Shown piece after piece: positions 52,606 to 61,080 of a stretch of DNA of 64,000 nt. Within the stretch, counting starts at the first letter, position 1; each line of letters starts with the position of its first letter. The stretch is from Streptomyces sp. NBC_01497 (GTDB lineage Bacteria > Actinomycetota > Actinomycetes > Streptomycetales > Streptomycetaceae). The position numbers and the translations under genes were made by a program. The DNA lies in NCBI RefSeq assembly GCF_036250695.1, contig NZ_CP109427.1, forward strand, positions 620,001 through 684,000, written 5' to 3'. The notes under the pieces were generated by a model. It was not told the origin of the DNA, searched no databases, and saw only the letters and a program-made list of their open reading frames with translations.

Positions 52606-53496
52606 GTGACGGACGATCCCCGGGTGCGCTATTCCATCAACATCCCCAATTTCGGCGACTTCGCCGACCCGAGGACCGTGGCCTCCCTGGCCGTCGCCGC
52701 CGAAAAGGCGGGCTGGGACGCGCTGTTCGTCTGGGACCATGTCGTCCACGTCAAGCGGAACCGCCGGGTCTTCGGCGATCCCTGGATGCTGCTGACCGCG
52801 GCCGCCCTCGCGACCAGCAGGATCCGCCTCGGCACACTCGTCACGCCGGTCCCCCGCCGCCGCCCCGAGCAGCTCGCCCGCCAGGTGGCGACCCTCGACC
52901 GGCTGAGCGGCGGCCGGGTGATCTTCGGTGCGGGGCTCGGCGGGCCGATCGAGGACGAGTACGGCAGCTTCGGCGAGCCGACGGACCCCGTGGTGCTCGC
53001 CGAAAAACTGGACGAGGGGCTGGGCCTGCTCGCCGACTACTGGACCGGTGAACCGGTCACGCACCACGGGCGGCACTTCCACGCCGACGATGTGGAGCTC
53101 CTGCCCGGCACGGTCCAGCGTCCGCGCCCGCCCGTCTGGATCGCCGGCTACTGGCCGAAGCGCCGTCCGATGCGCAGGGCGGCCCGCTGGGACGGTGCGG
53201 CGCCGCTCTTCGAGTCCGCGCGGCACGGCCACACCCCGCCGGTGGACGAGGTACGGGACCTGGTCGGCTACCTACGGGCCCAGCGCCGCGAGCAGGGAGC
53301 GGACGAGGACCGTCCCTTCGAGGTGGTGGTCGGCGGGGCCAGCCCCGCCGACCCGGGGCGCGCCCGCGACCTCCTCGGTCCGCTCATGGACGCGGGAGCC
53401 ACCTGGTGGGACGAGCGGCGCGTCCAGGACGATCAGGTGTACCGGCTCGATCCCGTGCTGCGCCGCGTCGAACAGGGCCCCCCGCGCATCGACTGA
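52606..53496 (+). CDS. LLM-class F420/FMN-dependent oxidoreductase
   Basis: 296 residues from GTG 52606; a GTG at 52624 just before RYSINIPNFG is an alternative. The luciferase-like fold shows AEKAGWDALFVWDHVVH, RIRLGTLVTPVPRRRPEQLARQ-like and LDRLSGGRVIFGAGLG. These blocks are typical of F420-dependent LLM reductases of actinobacteria. It stands alone; substrate unknown. Confidence 0.82.
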   Translation: MTDDPRVRYSINIPNFGDFADPRTVASLAVAAEKAGWDALFVWDHVVHVKRNRRVFGDPWMLLTAAALATSRIRLGTLVTPVPRRRPEQLARQVATLDRLSGGRVIFGAGLGGPIEDEYGSFGEPTDPVVLAEKLDEGLGLLADYWTGEPVTHHGRHFHADDVELLPGTVQRPRPPVWIAGYWPKRRPMRRAARWDGAAPLFESARHGHTPPVDEVRDLVGYLRAQRREQGADEDRPFEVVVGGASPADPGRARDLLGPLMDAGATWWDERRVQDDQVYRLDPVLRRVEQGPPRID

Positions 53497-53524
53497 CGCG
53501 GTGCTTCCCCCGGCCCCCGCGCCA

Positions 53525-53553
53525 CGGGCCCGCCCGCGCCCGCTCCGGGCCCG
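53525..53553. terminator. Hairpin between convergent genes
   Basis: CGGGCCCG at 53525-53532 and again at 53546-53553 can pair across 13 nt. It lies between the oxidoreductase and M56 stops. Confidence 0.4.
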
Positions 53554-53555
53554 GA

Positions 53556-54515
53556 TCAGCGCGGCAACTGGTGGTGCGGGCCGCTCTCACCCTGGGCCAC
53601 CTCGACACCGCTGTGCAGGTCGACGGCCCCCGCCAGCGTCGACGAAGAGGAGATCCCCGCGCACAGGAGCAGCAGCGCGAACGCGGCGGCCACCGGGCGG
53701 CGCGCCCCGGACACCGGCCCCTTCAGCAGCGCCGCGACGCGCTGCGGGACCGGCCCGGCCGTCGCCGACGGCAGTACGGAGGGCCTGCGCGCGGGGGCCG
53801 CGTGCGCGGCGAGCGCGGCCCGCCCGATGGCCAGGGCGGTCAGCCGCCGGTCGCCCGTGGCGCGGGCGGCGGCCTCGTCGGCCGCACGCTCGACCGCGAG
53901 CGCGACGTCCTGGCGCACGGAGCGCAGACCGGGGTGGCAGTGGGCGGACAGCTCGGCCGCGGCCAGGAAAAGGTGATGGCGGCCGGCGAGGTGCGCGCGT
54001 TCATGGGCGACGAGCGCCGCACGCTCCCGTGTTCCGAGGCAGCCCAGCATCCCCTCGGTGACCACGACCCGGCCGGGGCCCCCTGCCCGGCCCGGCAGGG
54101 CGTACGCGTCGACCCGCTCGTCGGCCACGACGCTCAGGCCCTCCGCGGTACGCGCCCGGTCCGCCTCGGCGTGCGCGGCGCCCAGCGACCGCCGCTCGCG
54201 CCGGACCGTCCGTACGGCCGTCCCGGCGCAGAGCAGCAGAGCGGCGACGGCGAGCGCGGCGACGGGCACCAGCACGTACACGGGCCCGGTGGCCATCGGA
54301 TGGATCATCCTGCCGAGCCGGGCGACGACGGGAAGGCGCAGGGCACCGGTCAGGACGAGGCCCGCGAGCGCCGCCACCGTGCTCCCGCCGAGTGCGACGG
54401 TCGCGGCCGTGAGCAGCCACAGCGCCGCGTTCGGTTCGAGGCGTCCCACGAGTCGGCGCGCGAACAGCGGCGCGGCGAAGGGCAGCAGGACCGGCAGTAC
54501 CAGCAACATGATCAT
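53556..54515 (-). CDS. M56-family (BlaR1-like) membrane metallopeptidase
   Basis: 319 residues with hydrophobic segments near residues 1-17, 32-58 and 78-101, and another near the C-terminus. The zinc motif HERAH (171-175) follows GTRERAALVA, and the third ligand is probably in VERAADEAAA. It lacks the penicillin-binding sensor domain of BlaR1. The ATG overlaps the BlaI stop (ATGA). It probably cleaves or inactivates the BlaI repressor in response to a cell-envelope signal. Confidence 0.87.
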   Translation of the reverse strand: MIMLLVLPVLLPFAAPLFARRLVGRLEPNAALWLLTAATVALGGSTVAALAGLVLTGALRLPVVARLGRMIHPMATGPVYVLVPVAALAVAALLLCAGTAVRTVRRERRSLGAAHAEADRARTAEGLSVVADERVDAYALPGRAGGPGRVVVTEGMLGCLGTRERAALVAHERAHLAGRHHLFLAAAELSAHCHPGLRSVRQDVALAVERAADEAAARATGDRRLTALAIGRAALAAHAAPARRPSVLPSATAGPVPQRVAALLKGPVSGARRPVAAAFALLLLCAGISSSSTLAGAVDLHSGVEVAQGESGPHHQLPR

Positions 54516-55024
54516 TTCCGGCCACCCGCTTCCGCGTCGTCACGCCCGCCACCGTGGTGCGCGGGGCCTTCTTCCGCCGAGGGTCCCGGGCTGCCCGGGT
54601 TCGTCCCCGTGTCCGCGACTGTATCCGCGCCACCGGCGAAGGCTGCCTCGGCGTCCAGCAGGTCCCGCAGGATCCGCTCGTCGTCGGGCCCGAGCTGGGA
54701 GACGAAGCGGGCGAGGACCATCTCACGGTCCGCGTCCTTGTCCAGCTCACGGTGCATGCGCCGGGCCGTCAGTCCCTGCCGGTCCTGGGCCGCCGTGTAC
54801 GTGTATCCGCGCCCCGCGCGCTCCCGCACCACCGCCCCCTTCTCATGAAGGCGAGCCAGTAGTGTCGCGACGGTGGTCCGCGCCAGGGCCATCGGCAGAC
54901 CGTCCTGCACCCGCTTCGCGGTCAGGGGCGTCTCCGCGGCCCAGAGCACGGCGAGCACCGCGGCCTCCAGCTCGCCCATCGGCCGCCGCTCCGCACTCCC
55001 ACCAGACAAGGGAACCCCCTTCAC
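54512..55024 (-). CDS. BlaI/MecI/CopY-family repressor
   Basis: 170 residues. MGELEAAVLAVLWAAETPLTAKRVQ and ARTTVATLLARLHEKGAVVRER form the winged helix of the family. The helical C-terminal part mediates dimerisation, followed by a Gly/Asp/Glu-rich tail. The start is uncertain: GTG 55024 lies 6 bp after the operator, TTG 55009 has AAGGGGG upstream, and ATG 54979 begins the conserved part. It is transcribed first in the BlaI-M56 pair and is probably autoregulated. Confidence 0.85.
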   Translation of the reverse strand: MKGVPLSGGSAERRPMGELEAAVLAVLWAAETPLTAKRVQDGLPMALARTTVATLLARLHEKGAVVRERAGRGYTYTAAQDRQGLTARRMHRELDKDADREMVLARFVSQLGPDDERILRDLLDAEAAFAGGADTVADTGTNPGSPGPSAEEGPAHHGGGRDDAEAGGRK

Positions 55025-55030
55025 GCCACC

Positions 55031-55048
55031 GACTACATTGCTGTAGTC
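55031..55048. promoter_or_regulatory. BlaI-type operator dyad
   Basis: Perfect dyad GACTACA-TTGC-TGTAGTC with the TACA/TGTA core known for BlaI/MecI sites. It lies directly before the BlaI-like start codon. Confidence 0.8.
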
Positions 55049-55709
55049 GACAGCTGCGCCGCAACTTGAGGGGATCGCGCCAGGCTCCCCGGCCGTCCAT
55101 TATCGGCCAGAGCCCGCCCCCGTGGGCGGCCACCTCGCCGCCGCACCCCCCGCACGACCCGGCAGCACCGCCCGCCCGGCACCCTTCGTCGCGCCATCGC
55201 GGCCCCTCCGGCTGCCGTGGGCACTCGCGGACTCACGCTCCGACGTCCGTCCGGGGAACCCGTCGATCGGGAGAAGTCCCCGCCGCGCCGGGGTCCGCGG
55301 CACGTGGGGCACGAACTCGATGAGCGGCGGATCCCGAGCCGGGCGCCGAGGGCCGAGGCACCATCCCGGGCGCCCGAGGGGGGATCCGGTGCGCCGCGTG
55401 TCCGACCGAACCCACCCGGCCGCCCGACGCGCCGCCCGAAGCGGCACCGAACAGCCGTCGCGGACGCGGTCCCCGATCGGGCGCCCGGACAGCACACTCC
55501 GGAGGTCGGCTCGCGCAGAGCAGGCGGTGGTGAGCAGGCTGCGGTGAGCAGGCGATTCCCCGGCTGCCCCGGGACAGCCGGGCCGGTTCCGCGCGCTTGC
55601 TCGCGGCGTTACAGGTGGAGCCGGAGCCGGACCGTGGCGAGGGACCGGTGGGTCGGGTCTCCGGCGCACCGACCGGCAGGAATCCCGCGCTCCGCCCGCC
55701 GCACGCGTA
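55049..55709. other. Long intergenic region
   Basis: 661 bp without a convincing gene. Long open frames on both strands have Arg/Pro/Ala-rich translations and no ribosome sites. It holds the BlaI promoter at the left and the 3' end of the cyclopropane synthase transcript at the right. Confidence 0.5.
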
Positions 55710-57047
55710 CTACGACATGCCCGTCGAGCGGAACCCGTCGGGTCGGCGCGCGACGATCTGGTCCACGCCCATCCGGTTCTGCTCGAACGCGAGGGCACTG
55801 CCCACGAGATACAGCCGCCACACGCGCGCCGTCTCCACCCCCGCCATCGCGGTGAACTCGGGCCAGCGCTCCTCCAGCGTCCGGTGCCACGCCTCGATGG
55901 TGCGGACGTAGTGGGTACGCAGCGCCTCGACGCCCGTGACCTCCAGACCCGCGCCCTCCAGCAGCGTCACCGTCTCGCCCAGCGGGCGCATGTGCATGTC
56001 GGGGGCGATGAACGACTCGATGAACGCGCCGCCGCCGGGGGCGTTACGGCCGCGGGACATCTGCTGGACGAGTACCCGGCCGCCCGGCCGCACCCGGTCG
56101 TGCAGGAGTCCCGCGAAGTCCGGATAGGCGTCGTCGCCGACGTGTTCGCCCATCTCGATGGTGGCGACAGCGTCGTAGGGCCCGTCCGTGATGTCCCGGT
56201 AGTCCGAAAGCCGCACTTCCACCCGGTCACCGAGACCCCGCTCCGCGACCTGGGCGCGTACGTATGCGGCCTGGCGTGCCGCCAGCGTGACGGCCGTGAC
56301 GTGCGCTCCGTGGTGCTCGGCCGCGTGCAGCGTGAGGGAGCCCCAGCCGCAGCCGATGTCGAGCAGGTGCGCACCGGGGCCGAGGCCGAGCGTGCGGCAG
56401 GCCAGTTCGAGCTTGTCCTGCTGGGCCTCGGCGAGTCCGTATCCGGGCCGGTCGTCGGTCCAGTACCCGCAGGAATAGGCCATGGTCCCATCCAGGAGCA
56501 GGGCGTAGAACTCGTTGGACAGGTCGTAGTGGTGGCTGATCGCGGCGCGGTCGCGGGCCCTGCTGTGGACGGATCCGCGCAGCGCGGCCTGGCTCCTCGG
56601 GGCGCGCGGTCGCGGGCCGAGGGCGCCGAGGCGCAGCGCCGTACCGAGGGCGCGGGCGAGGTCGGCGGCGCCGGGCCGGGCGGCGCCGGTTGCCGCGAGA
56701 CCTCGGCGGACGGCACGCAGCGCGTCCGCGAGGTCCCCTTCGATGTCGAGTTCGCCCGTGACGTACGCCTGGGCGAGGCCGAGTTCGTCGGGCTGCCACA
56801 GCAGCCTGCGCAGTGCGCGGCGCGAGCGCAGAACGACGGCGGGGGCGTCCGCGGGGCCCGCGCTGCTGCCGTCCCAGGCGCGCAGGCGGAGGGGCAGGGG
56901 ACCGCCGCACATCTGCTCCACGACGGGCAGGAGTCGCCCCGCGACGCCGGTGGGCCCGGCCCGCCCGCCGTTCTCGGCGCCCTGTGCGAAGGGCGCGGCC
57001 TGGCGCGGGATCCGGGTGCGGGTGTTCACGAGTCGCTCGTCGCTCAT
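55710..57047 (-). CDS. Cyclopropane-fatty-acyl-phospholipid synthase family
   Basis: 445 residues. HHYDLSNEFYALLLDGTMAYSCGYW is the family signature, followed by the S-adenosylmethionine site LLDIGCGWGS (228-237), ATIEMGEHVG and the C-terminal RMGVDQIVA. It methylates double bonds of membrane lipids to cyclopropanes or branched forms. The ATG 57047 has GGAGG 12 nt upstream. Six 7-bp repeats lie about 100 bp upstream. Confidence 0.9.
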   Translation of the reverse strand: MSDERLVNTRTRIPRQAAPFAQGAENGGRAGPTGVAGRLLPVVEQMCGGPLPLRLRAWDGSSAGPADAPAVVLRSRRALRRLLWQPDELGLAQAYVTGELDIEGDLADALRAVRRGLAATGAARPGAADLARALGTALRLGALGPRPRAPRSQAALRGSVHSRARDRAAISHHYDLSNEFYALLLDGTMAYSCGYWTDDRPGYGLAEAQQDKLELACRTLGLGPGAHLLDIGCGWGSLTLHAAEHHGAHVTAVTLAARQAAYVRAQVAERGLGDRVEVRLSDYRDITDGPYDAVATIEMGEHVGDDAYPDFAGLLHDRVRPGGRVLVQQMSRGRNAPGGGAFIESFIAPDMHMRPLGETVTLLEGAGLEVTGVEALRTHYVRTIEAWHRTLEERWPEFTAMAGVETARVWRLYLVGSALAFEQNRMGVDQIVARRPDGFRSTGMS

Positions 57048-57149
57048 CGCGGGTCGCTGCCTCCTTCGTACGGACCGGTCTCTCGGTCGTCCTTCGGAGC
57101 CGCGGCGGCCAGGGATTGGTGGCACGGGACCCGGCACGGGCGAGCCGGG

Positions 57150-57191
57150 CACCTCGCACCTCGCACCTCGCACCTCGCACCTCGCACCTCG
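57150..57191. repeat. Six-copy 7-bp tandem repeat
   Basis: CACCTCG repeated six times without change, 103 bp upstream of the CFA synthase ATG. Perfect short repeats like this can change length by slippage. Confidence 0.9.
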
Positions 57192-57354
57192 GAAAAGAGA
57201 CGGCAGTGACGCGGGACGTCGGAATGCGGGGACGGCGGCCCGGCACGCGCAAGGGCGAGGGCCGGCGGGCACGACACTTGTCGCGCACACCGGCCCTCCG
57301 CCACGCGGAGCCGTGCGGAGCCGCCACCGGCATGCCCCTGGGTCGCGCCAGGGA

Positions 57355-57397
57355 CGTGCGAGTTCCCCGCCGGCACCGCCTGCGGGGAACTCGCACG
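57355..57397 (-). terminator. Strong hairpin downstream of the M4 protease gene
   Basis: Perfect 16-bp stem CGTGCGAGTTCCCCGC (57355-57370) pairing with 57382-57397, 11-nt loop. It lies about 88 bp past the protease stop on the minus strand. Confidence 0.8.
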
Positions 57398-57459
57398 AGC
57401 GTGCTGTGAGGCGGCCGTTCCCGTGGCCTTCGTACCGCCGGCCGGAGCTGTCGCACCGA

Positions 57460-57480
57460 GCCGGACGGACGTGGTCCGGC
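57460..57480 (-). terminator. Hairpin directly after the M4 protease stop
   Basis: GCCGGAC (57460-57466) pairs with GTCCGGC (57474-57480) across 7 nt, 4 bp past the stop codon. It may stabilise the mRNA end ahead of the stronger 57355 hairpin. Confidence 0.5.
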
Positions 57481-57484
57481 CGGA

Positions 57485-59263
57485 TCAGTTGGAGGCGGTC
57501 ACATTCACGGCCGCCCAGGCCTTGTTCACCGTGGCGTACTGCGTGCTGCCGGAACCGTAGAGGTCCGCGGCGGCCTGCAGGGTGGCCGTGCGGGCGCCGT
57601 GGAAGTTCGTGGTGGAGACCATGTACCGGGTCAGGGCCTGGTAGAAGATCTTGATGGCCGCGTCCCGGCCGATGCCGGTCACGGTGGAGCCGTCCACCGT
57701 CGGCGAGTTGTAGGACACACCGTTGATGGTCTTGGCTCCGCTGCCCTCCGCCAGCAGGTAGAAGGCGTGCGAGGAGACGCCGGAGCCCGCGTGCACCTCG
57801 GTCTTGGGGGCCTTCGTGGACCAGTAGTCCACCGTGCCTTCGAGCTTGTCGAGCGACGGGTGGTCGAGGCGGCGCAGGAAGCCCTGCGCGAGGCCGAGCT
57901 GTTCGCCCATGAGGTAGTTGCCGGGGTCGTTCGGGTTGGCGGTGGCGAACTCGTCGGTGCTGCCGAAGATGTCCGCGAGCGATTCGTTGAGGGAACCGGG
58001 CTCGCCGATCTGGTTGCCGGTGCTCGGGTCCACCTGCGTCTGAAGGCCCGCAGTCGCGGACACCACGCCGTGGGTGAGTTCGTGGCCCGTCACATCGAGC
58101 TGGACCAGCGGCTTGGTGAACGTCTGGCCGTCACCGTCGCCGTAGATCATGCAGTGGCACTCGTCCACCCAGGCCGCGTTGGCGTAGCCGGTGGAGTAGT
58201 GGACCACGCCGTGCGGGCCGACGCCGTCGTCGTCGGTGCCGAGCCGGTTGAAGGTCTTCTTGTAGAAGTCGAAGGTCGACGTCAGGCCGTACTGGGCGTC
58301 CACCGCGGGGGTGACGTTGTCGGACGTGGCGCCGTTGCCCCACTTGTCGTCCGTGTCGCTGAGGACGGCCGCCGAGTTGAAGGTGGTGGAGCTCAGGGCG
58401 CTGGAGTGCTTGGCGTCCCGGATCTCCGTCTTGCCGCGCGTGGTGTCGACCAGTGTGAACTTGCTCGCCGCGGTCTGCGTGGTGTTGAGCGCGACGGTGC
58501 CGGAGAACAGCGACGCGCCGGAGCCGACGGCGGGCGCGGGGAAGGTGGCGGCGGGACCGAGCTTCGGGGTCGCGGCGGCGGCGCCGCCCGTGGACGGGGT
58601 GGCACGCTCGCCGGCGGCCTTCAGCTTCGCCATGACCTGGGGCGAGATGAAGTCGTCAGCGGCCGGAGTGCTGCTGAGGACCGCGCCGGACGCCGCGTCG
58701 ACGAGCACCGTACGGGCCTTCTCCAGGTTCCCCTTGGCGCCCGCGACCTGCACCTGGTAGGCGAGCTTCGAGGCGTTGCCCTCGTGGCGCACGACGAGTT
58801 TCGCGCTCTTGGCGCTGCCGCCGGCGACCTCCGCCGCGGCCTTGTCCCGTGCCTGCTGTGATGTCAGCCGCGCGGTGACGGTCGGCACGGAGACCGTGCT
58901 GGTCGCGGCGCGGGTCACACCGAGGTACTTCGACGCGGAGTCGAGGTGGACAACGATGTCGCCACCGATGACGGGCACGCCGCGGAACGTCTGCGTGAAA
59001 CGCACGTGCCGCTTGCCGCTCGGGTCCACCATCACCCCGGTCGCGACCAGTGTGTTCTGGGCACCGATGCCCGTCGCGGCGGCGTGGGCGGTCGCCGCCG
59101 ACCGTGCGGCCGCCACGACGGCGGAGGCCGCGGGGACGGTGGTGCCGGCACGGGTGATGCCGCTCTGAGCCGGCGCCGCGAAGGCGGTTCCGGCGAGGGA
59201 CGCCGAGGCCGCGGTCGCTATGGCAACTGCCGCTGCCAGCTTCGATATGAGCGGTGCGCGCAT
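57485..59263 (-). CDS. Secreted M4-family (thermolysin-like) metallopeptidase
   Basis: 592 residues. The signal peptide (about 1-30) ends ASLAGTAFAAPA. A propeptide with FTP and PepSY-like segments (VRFTQTFRGVPVIGGDIVVHLD; LAYQVQVAG) reaches to about residue 230. The catalytic domain has the zinc site HELTH (394-398), third ligand Glu427 in NESLADIFG and an active-site His in the HAGSGVSSHAFYLL region. It is an extracellular neutral protease. Start ATG 59263 has AAGGAAGG upstream; it is divergent from the chitosanase gene. Confidence 0.92.
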   Translation of the reverse strand: MRAPLISKLAAAVAIATAASASLAGTAFAAPAQSGITRAGTTVPAASAVVAAARSAATAHAAATGIGAQNTLVATGVMVDPSGKRHVRFTQTFRGVPVIGGDIVVHLDSASKYLGVTRAATSTVSVPTVTARLTSQQARDKAAAEVAGGSAKSAKLVVRHEGNASKLAYQVQVAGAKGNLEKARTVLVDAASGAVLSSTPAADDFISPQVMAKLKAAGERATPSTGGAAAATPKLGPAATFPAPAVGSGASLFSGTVALNTTQTAASKFTLVDTTRGKTEIRDAKHSSALSSTTFNSAAVLSDTDDKWGNGATSDNVTPAVDAQYGLTSTFDFYKKTFNRLGTDDDGVGPHGVVHYSTGYANAAWVDECHCMIYGDGDGQTFTKPLVQLDVTGHELTHGVVSATAGLQTQVDPSTGNQIGEPGSLNESLADIFGSTDEFATANPNDPGNYLMGEQLGLAQGFLRRLDHPSLDKLEGTVDYWSTKAPKTEVHAGSGVSSHAFYLLAEGSGAKTINGVSYNSPTVDGSTVTGIGRDAAIKIFYQALTRYMVSTTNFHGARTATLQAAADLYGSGSTQYATVNKAWAAVNVTASN

Positions 59264-59648
59264 GGAAGGTCCTTCCTTGGGGGCATCCTTGGGGGGTGAC
59301 GGCGCCCTAGGCACGAGACGCCGTTGGATCTTGGCAGGAGCATGACATGTCTCCATGTCCATGCCAATCATGAAAATGCAAAACAACGTTTCTCCTGCCA
59401 CCACCAGCGCTTTCCTCGCGGGAAGTTGACGAACTCGACGCGCCACCAGGTCCGTTCCGGCCGGATCAATGCGGCCACGCCCCTCGCCGCACTCCCGTCG
59501 CCCCTCTCCCCGCAGAACGGGGGCCGCCCGCCCGGACGCGCTGCCAAGCGCCCCAACTTCCTTGCACCGGACGGCTATACGGCACCCCGAAGCATCTGGT
59601 AGGAAAGCTTCCTAACAGACGCAGCCCCCACCCCCCAATGGAGGCAGG
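59264..59648. other. Divergent promoter region, protease and chitosanase
   Basis: 385 bp, locally AT-richer than the genome average. It has an imperfect inverted repeat CATGACATG/CATGTCCATG (59341-59363) on the protease side and the CsnR-like palindrome on the chitosanase side. No gene seen. Confidence 0.5.
59600..59614 (+). promoter_or_regulatory. CsnR-like palindrome upstream of chitosanase
   Basis: TAGGAA-AGC-TTCCTA, a perfect 6-bp dyad, 34 bp upstream of the chitosanase ATG. Streptomyces csnA promoters carry a similar AGGAAAGCTT-containing palindrome bound by the ROK repressor CsnR; the match is from memory. Confidence 0.6.
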
Positions 59649-60515
59649 ATGCACTCCCGTAAGAGCTCTCTCCGCCTTGTTCCCGCCGCCCTGCTCGGCA
59701 TGGCGCTGGCCGCCGTACCGGCCGTGGCCGGCGCCCAGACCGTCGCCGCACCCGGCACGAGCGTCTCCGCCCACCCGGCGTCCGCCCTCTCCCCCGCCGC
59801 GGCGGCCGGACTGGACGACCCGGCGAAGAAGGAGATCGCGATGAAGCTCGTCTCCAGCGCGGAGAACTCCTCGCTGGACTGGAAGGCCCAGTACAAGTAC
59901 ATCGAGGACATCGGTGACGGTCGCGGCTACACGGCCGGCATCATCGGATTCTGCTCCGGTACCGGCGACATGCTGGACCTGGTGCAGCTCTACACCGACC
60001 GCGAACCGGGCAATCCGCTCGCCACGTTCCTGCCCGCGCTCAAGAAGGTGAACGGCACCGACTCCCACACCGGACTCGGCTCCGCGTTCACCTCGGCCTG
60101 GCAGAAGGCCGCGTCCGACACGGTCTTCCAGACCGCGCAGAACGACGAGCGGGACCGGGTGTACTTCGACCCGTCCGTGAGCCAGGCCAAGACCGACGGG
60201 CTCGGCACACTCGGACAGTTCATCTACTACGACGCGATCGTGATGCACGGTCCCGGCAGTGACAGCACGAGCTTCGGCGGGATACGCAAGCGCGCACTGT
60301 CGAACGCCAAGCCGCCGTCCCAGGGCGGCAACGAGACGACCTACCTCAACGCGTTCCTGGACGCCCGCGTCTGGGCCATGAAGCAGGAGGAGGCCCACTC
60401 GGACACCACCCGGGTCGACACGGAACAGCGCGTGTTCCTCCAGAAGGGCAACCTGAACCTCGACCCGCCGCTCGACTGGAAGGTGTACGGCGACAGCTAC
60501 CACATCAGCAGCTGA
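59649..60515 (+). CDS. csn: GH46 chitosanase, secreted
   Basis: 288 residues. The signal peptide ends near AVPAVAGAQT. The catalytic pair is Glu72 in SSAENSSLDW and Asp90 in DIGDGRGYT, with the same 18-residue spacing as Glu22/Asp40 of the N174 enzyme. YTAGIIGFCSGTGDML is a family signature. The enzyme cuts chitosan outside the cell. Ribosome site GGAGGCAGG directly upstream. It probably ends at the hairpins at 60587-60645. Confidence 0.93.
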   Translation: MHSRKSSLRLVPAALLGMALAAVPAVAGAQTVAAPGTSVSAHPASALSPAAAAGLDDPAKKEIAMKLVSSAENSSLDWKAQYKYIEDIGDGRGYTAGIIGFCSGTGDMLDLVQLYTDREPGNPLATFLPALKKVNGTDSHTGLGSAFTSAWQKAASDTVFQTAQNDERDRVYFDPSVSQAKTDGLGTLGQFIYYDAIVMHGPGSDSTSFGGIRKRALSNAKPPSQGGNETTYLNAFLDARVWAMKQEEAHSDTTRVDTEQRVFLQKGNLNLDPPLDWKVYGDSYHISS

Positions 60516-61080
60516 CCCGGCCGTACGGTCAGGGCGGGGCGGGGCGTGCGATCGGCCCGGAGCGTGCCACGGGAACGGACGAGGCACCGCCCGTACGGAC
60601 CGGCCGCTCACGGTACGGGCGGGGCGGAACGCACGTCCCGCCCGTGAACGCCTCCCCGCCCCGGCCCGCCGCTTCTCCCACGGGTATCCCCGCCGTGTCC
60701 CACCCCCCTGCGGCGAGGACACCCGTGCGTGTGCCCGGCGGACGACGGATCACATCCGCGGACACACGACGGACGCCGATCCGACTGCTTTGCCTTCCGT
60801 CGCCGAGGGCGTTACCTTTCAGATGTCCTTGTTGTCTCCGATAGAGGTGGACGTTGCGCATCTGAGGTTCGCGACCATCACGCGGTACGGCATCGCCGTA
60901 CGCATGTCACGCAGAGCAGGCACCTCCGCCGCCCGTGGCATCAGCGTGGACTGCGACCTCGGTGCACGGGCCGTCCGCTCTTCGACGACAGCCTTCGCCC
61001 CTCCTTCTCCCGGCCCGGTCGCCGTGTGGTGCTCGCCCATGCAGCCCCCGACCCCACCGCGCTCCAGACTGCGAGAAGCC
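60516..61080 (+). other. Leader of the ABC-F gene
   Basis: 565 bp. The right half (60800-61080) is an open frame in phase with the ABC-F gene, but its translation is unlike the family. It contains a hairpin GTACGGC-ATC-GCCGTAC (60885-60901). Long leaders with attenuators are common before antibiotic-inducible ABC-F genes. No separate gene is evident. Confidence 0.45.
60587..60645 (+). terminator. Alternative hairpins after the chitosanase gene
   Basis: CCGCCCGTAC (60587-60596) can pair with 60613-60622, and ACGGGCGGG (60615-60623) can pair with 60637-60645. The two are mutually exclusive. They start about 70 bp past the chitosanase stop. Confidence 0.55.

Larger units (their letters stand above)
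57048..57484. other. Region between CFA synthase and M4 protease genes
   Basis: 437 bp holding the heptamer repeats, the 57355-57397 and 57460-57480 hairpins, and presumably the promoter of the CFA synthase gene. No gene seen. Confidence 0.6.

Noticed and set aside
55100..55798. Long open frames on both strands between BlaI and the CFA synthase.
   Set aside because: Composition is that of random GC-rich DNA, without ribosome sites or recognisable families.
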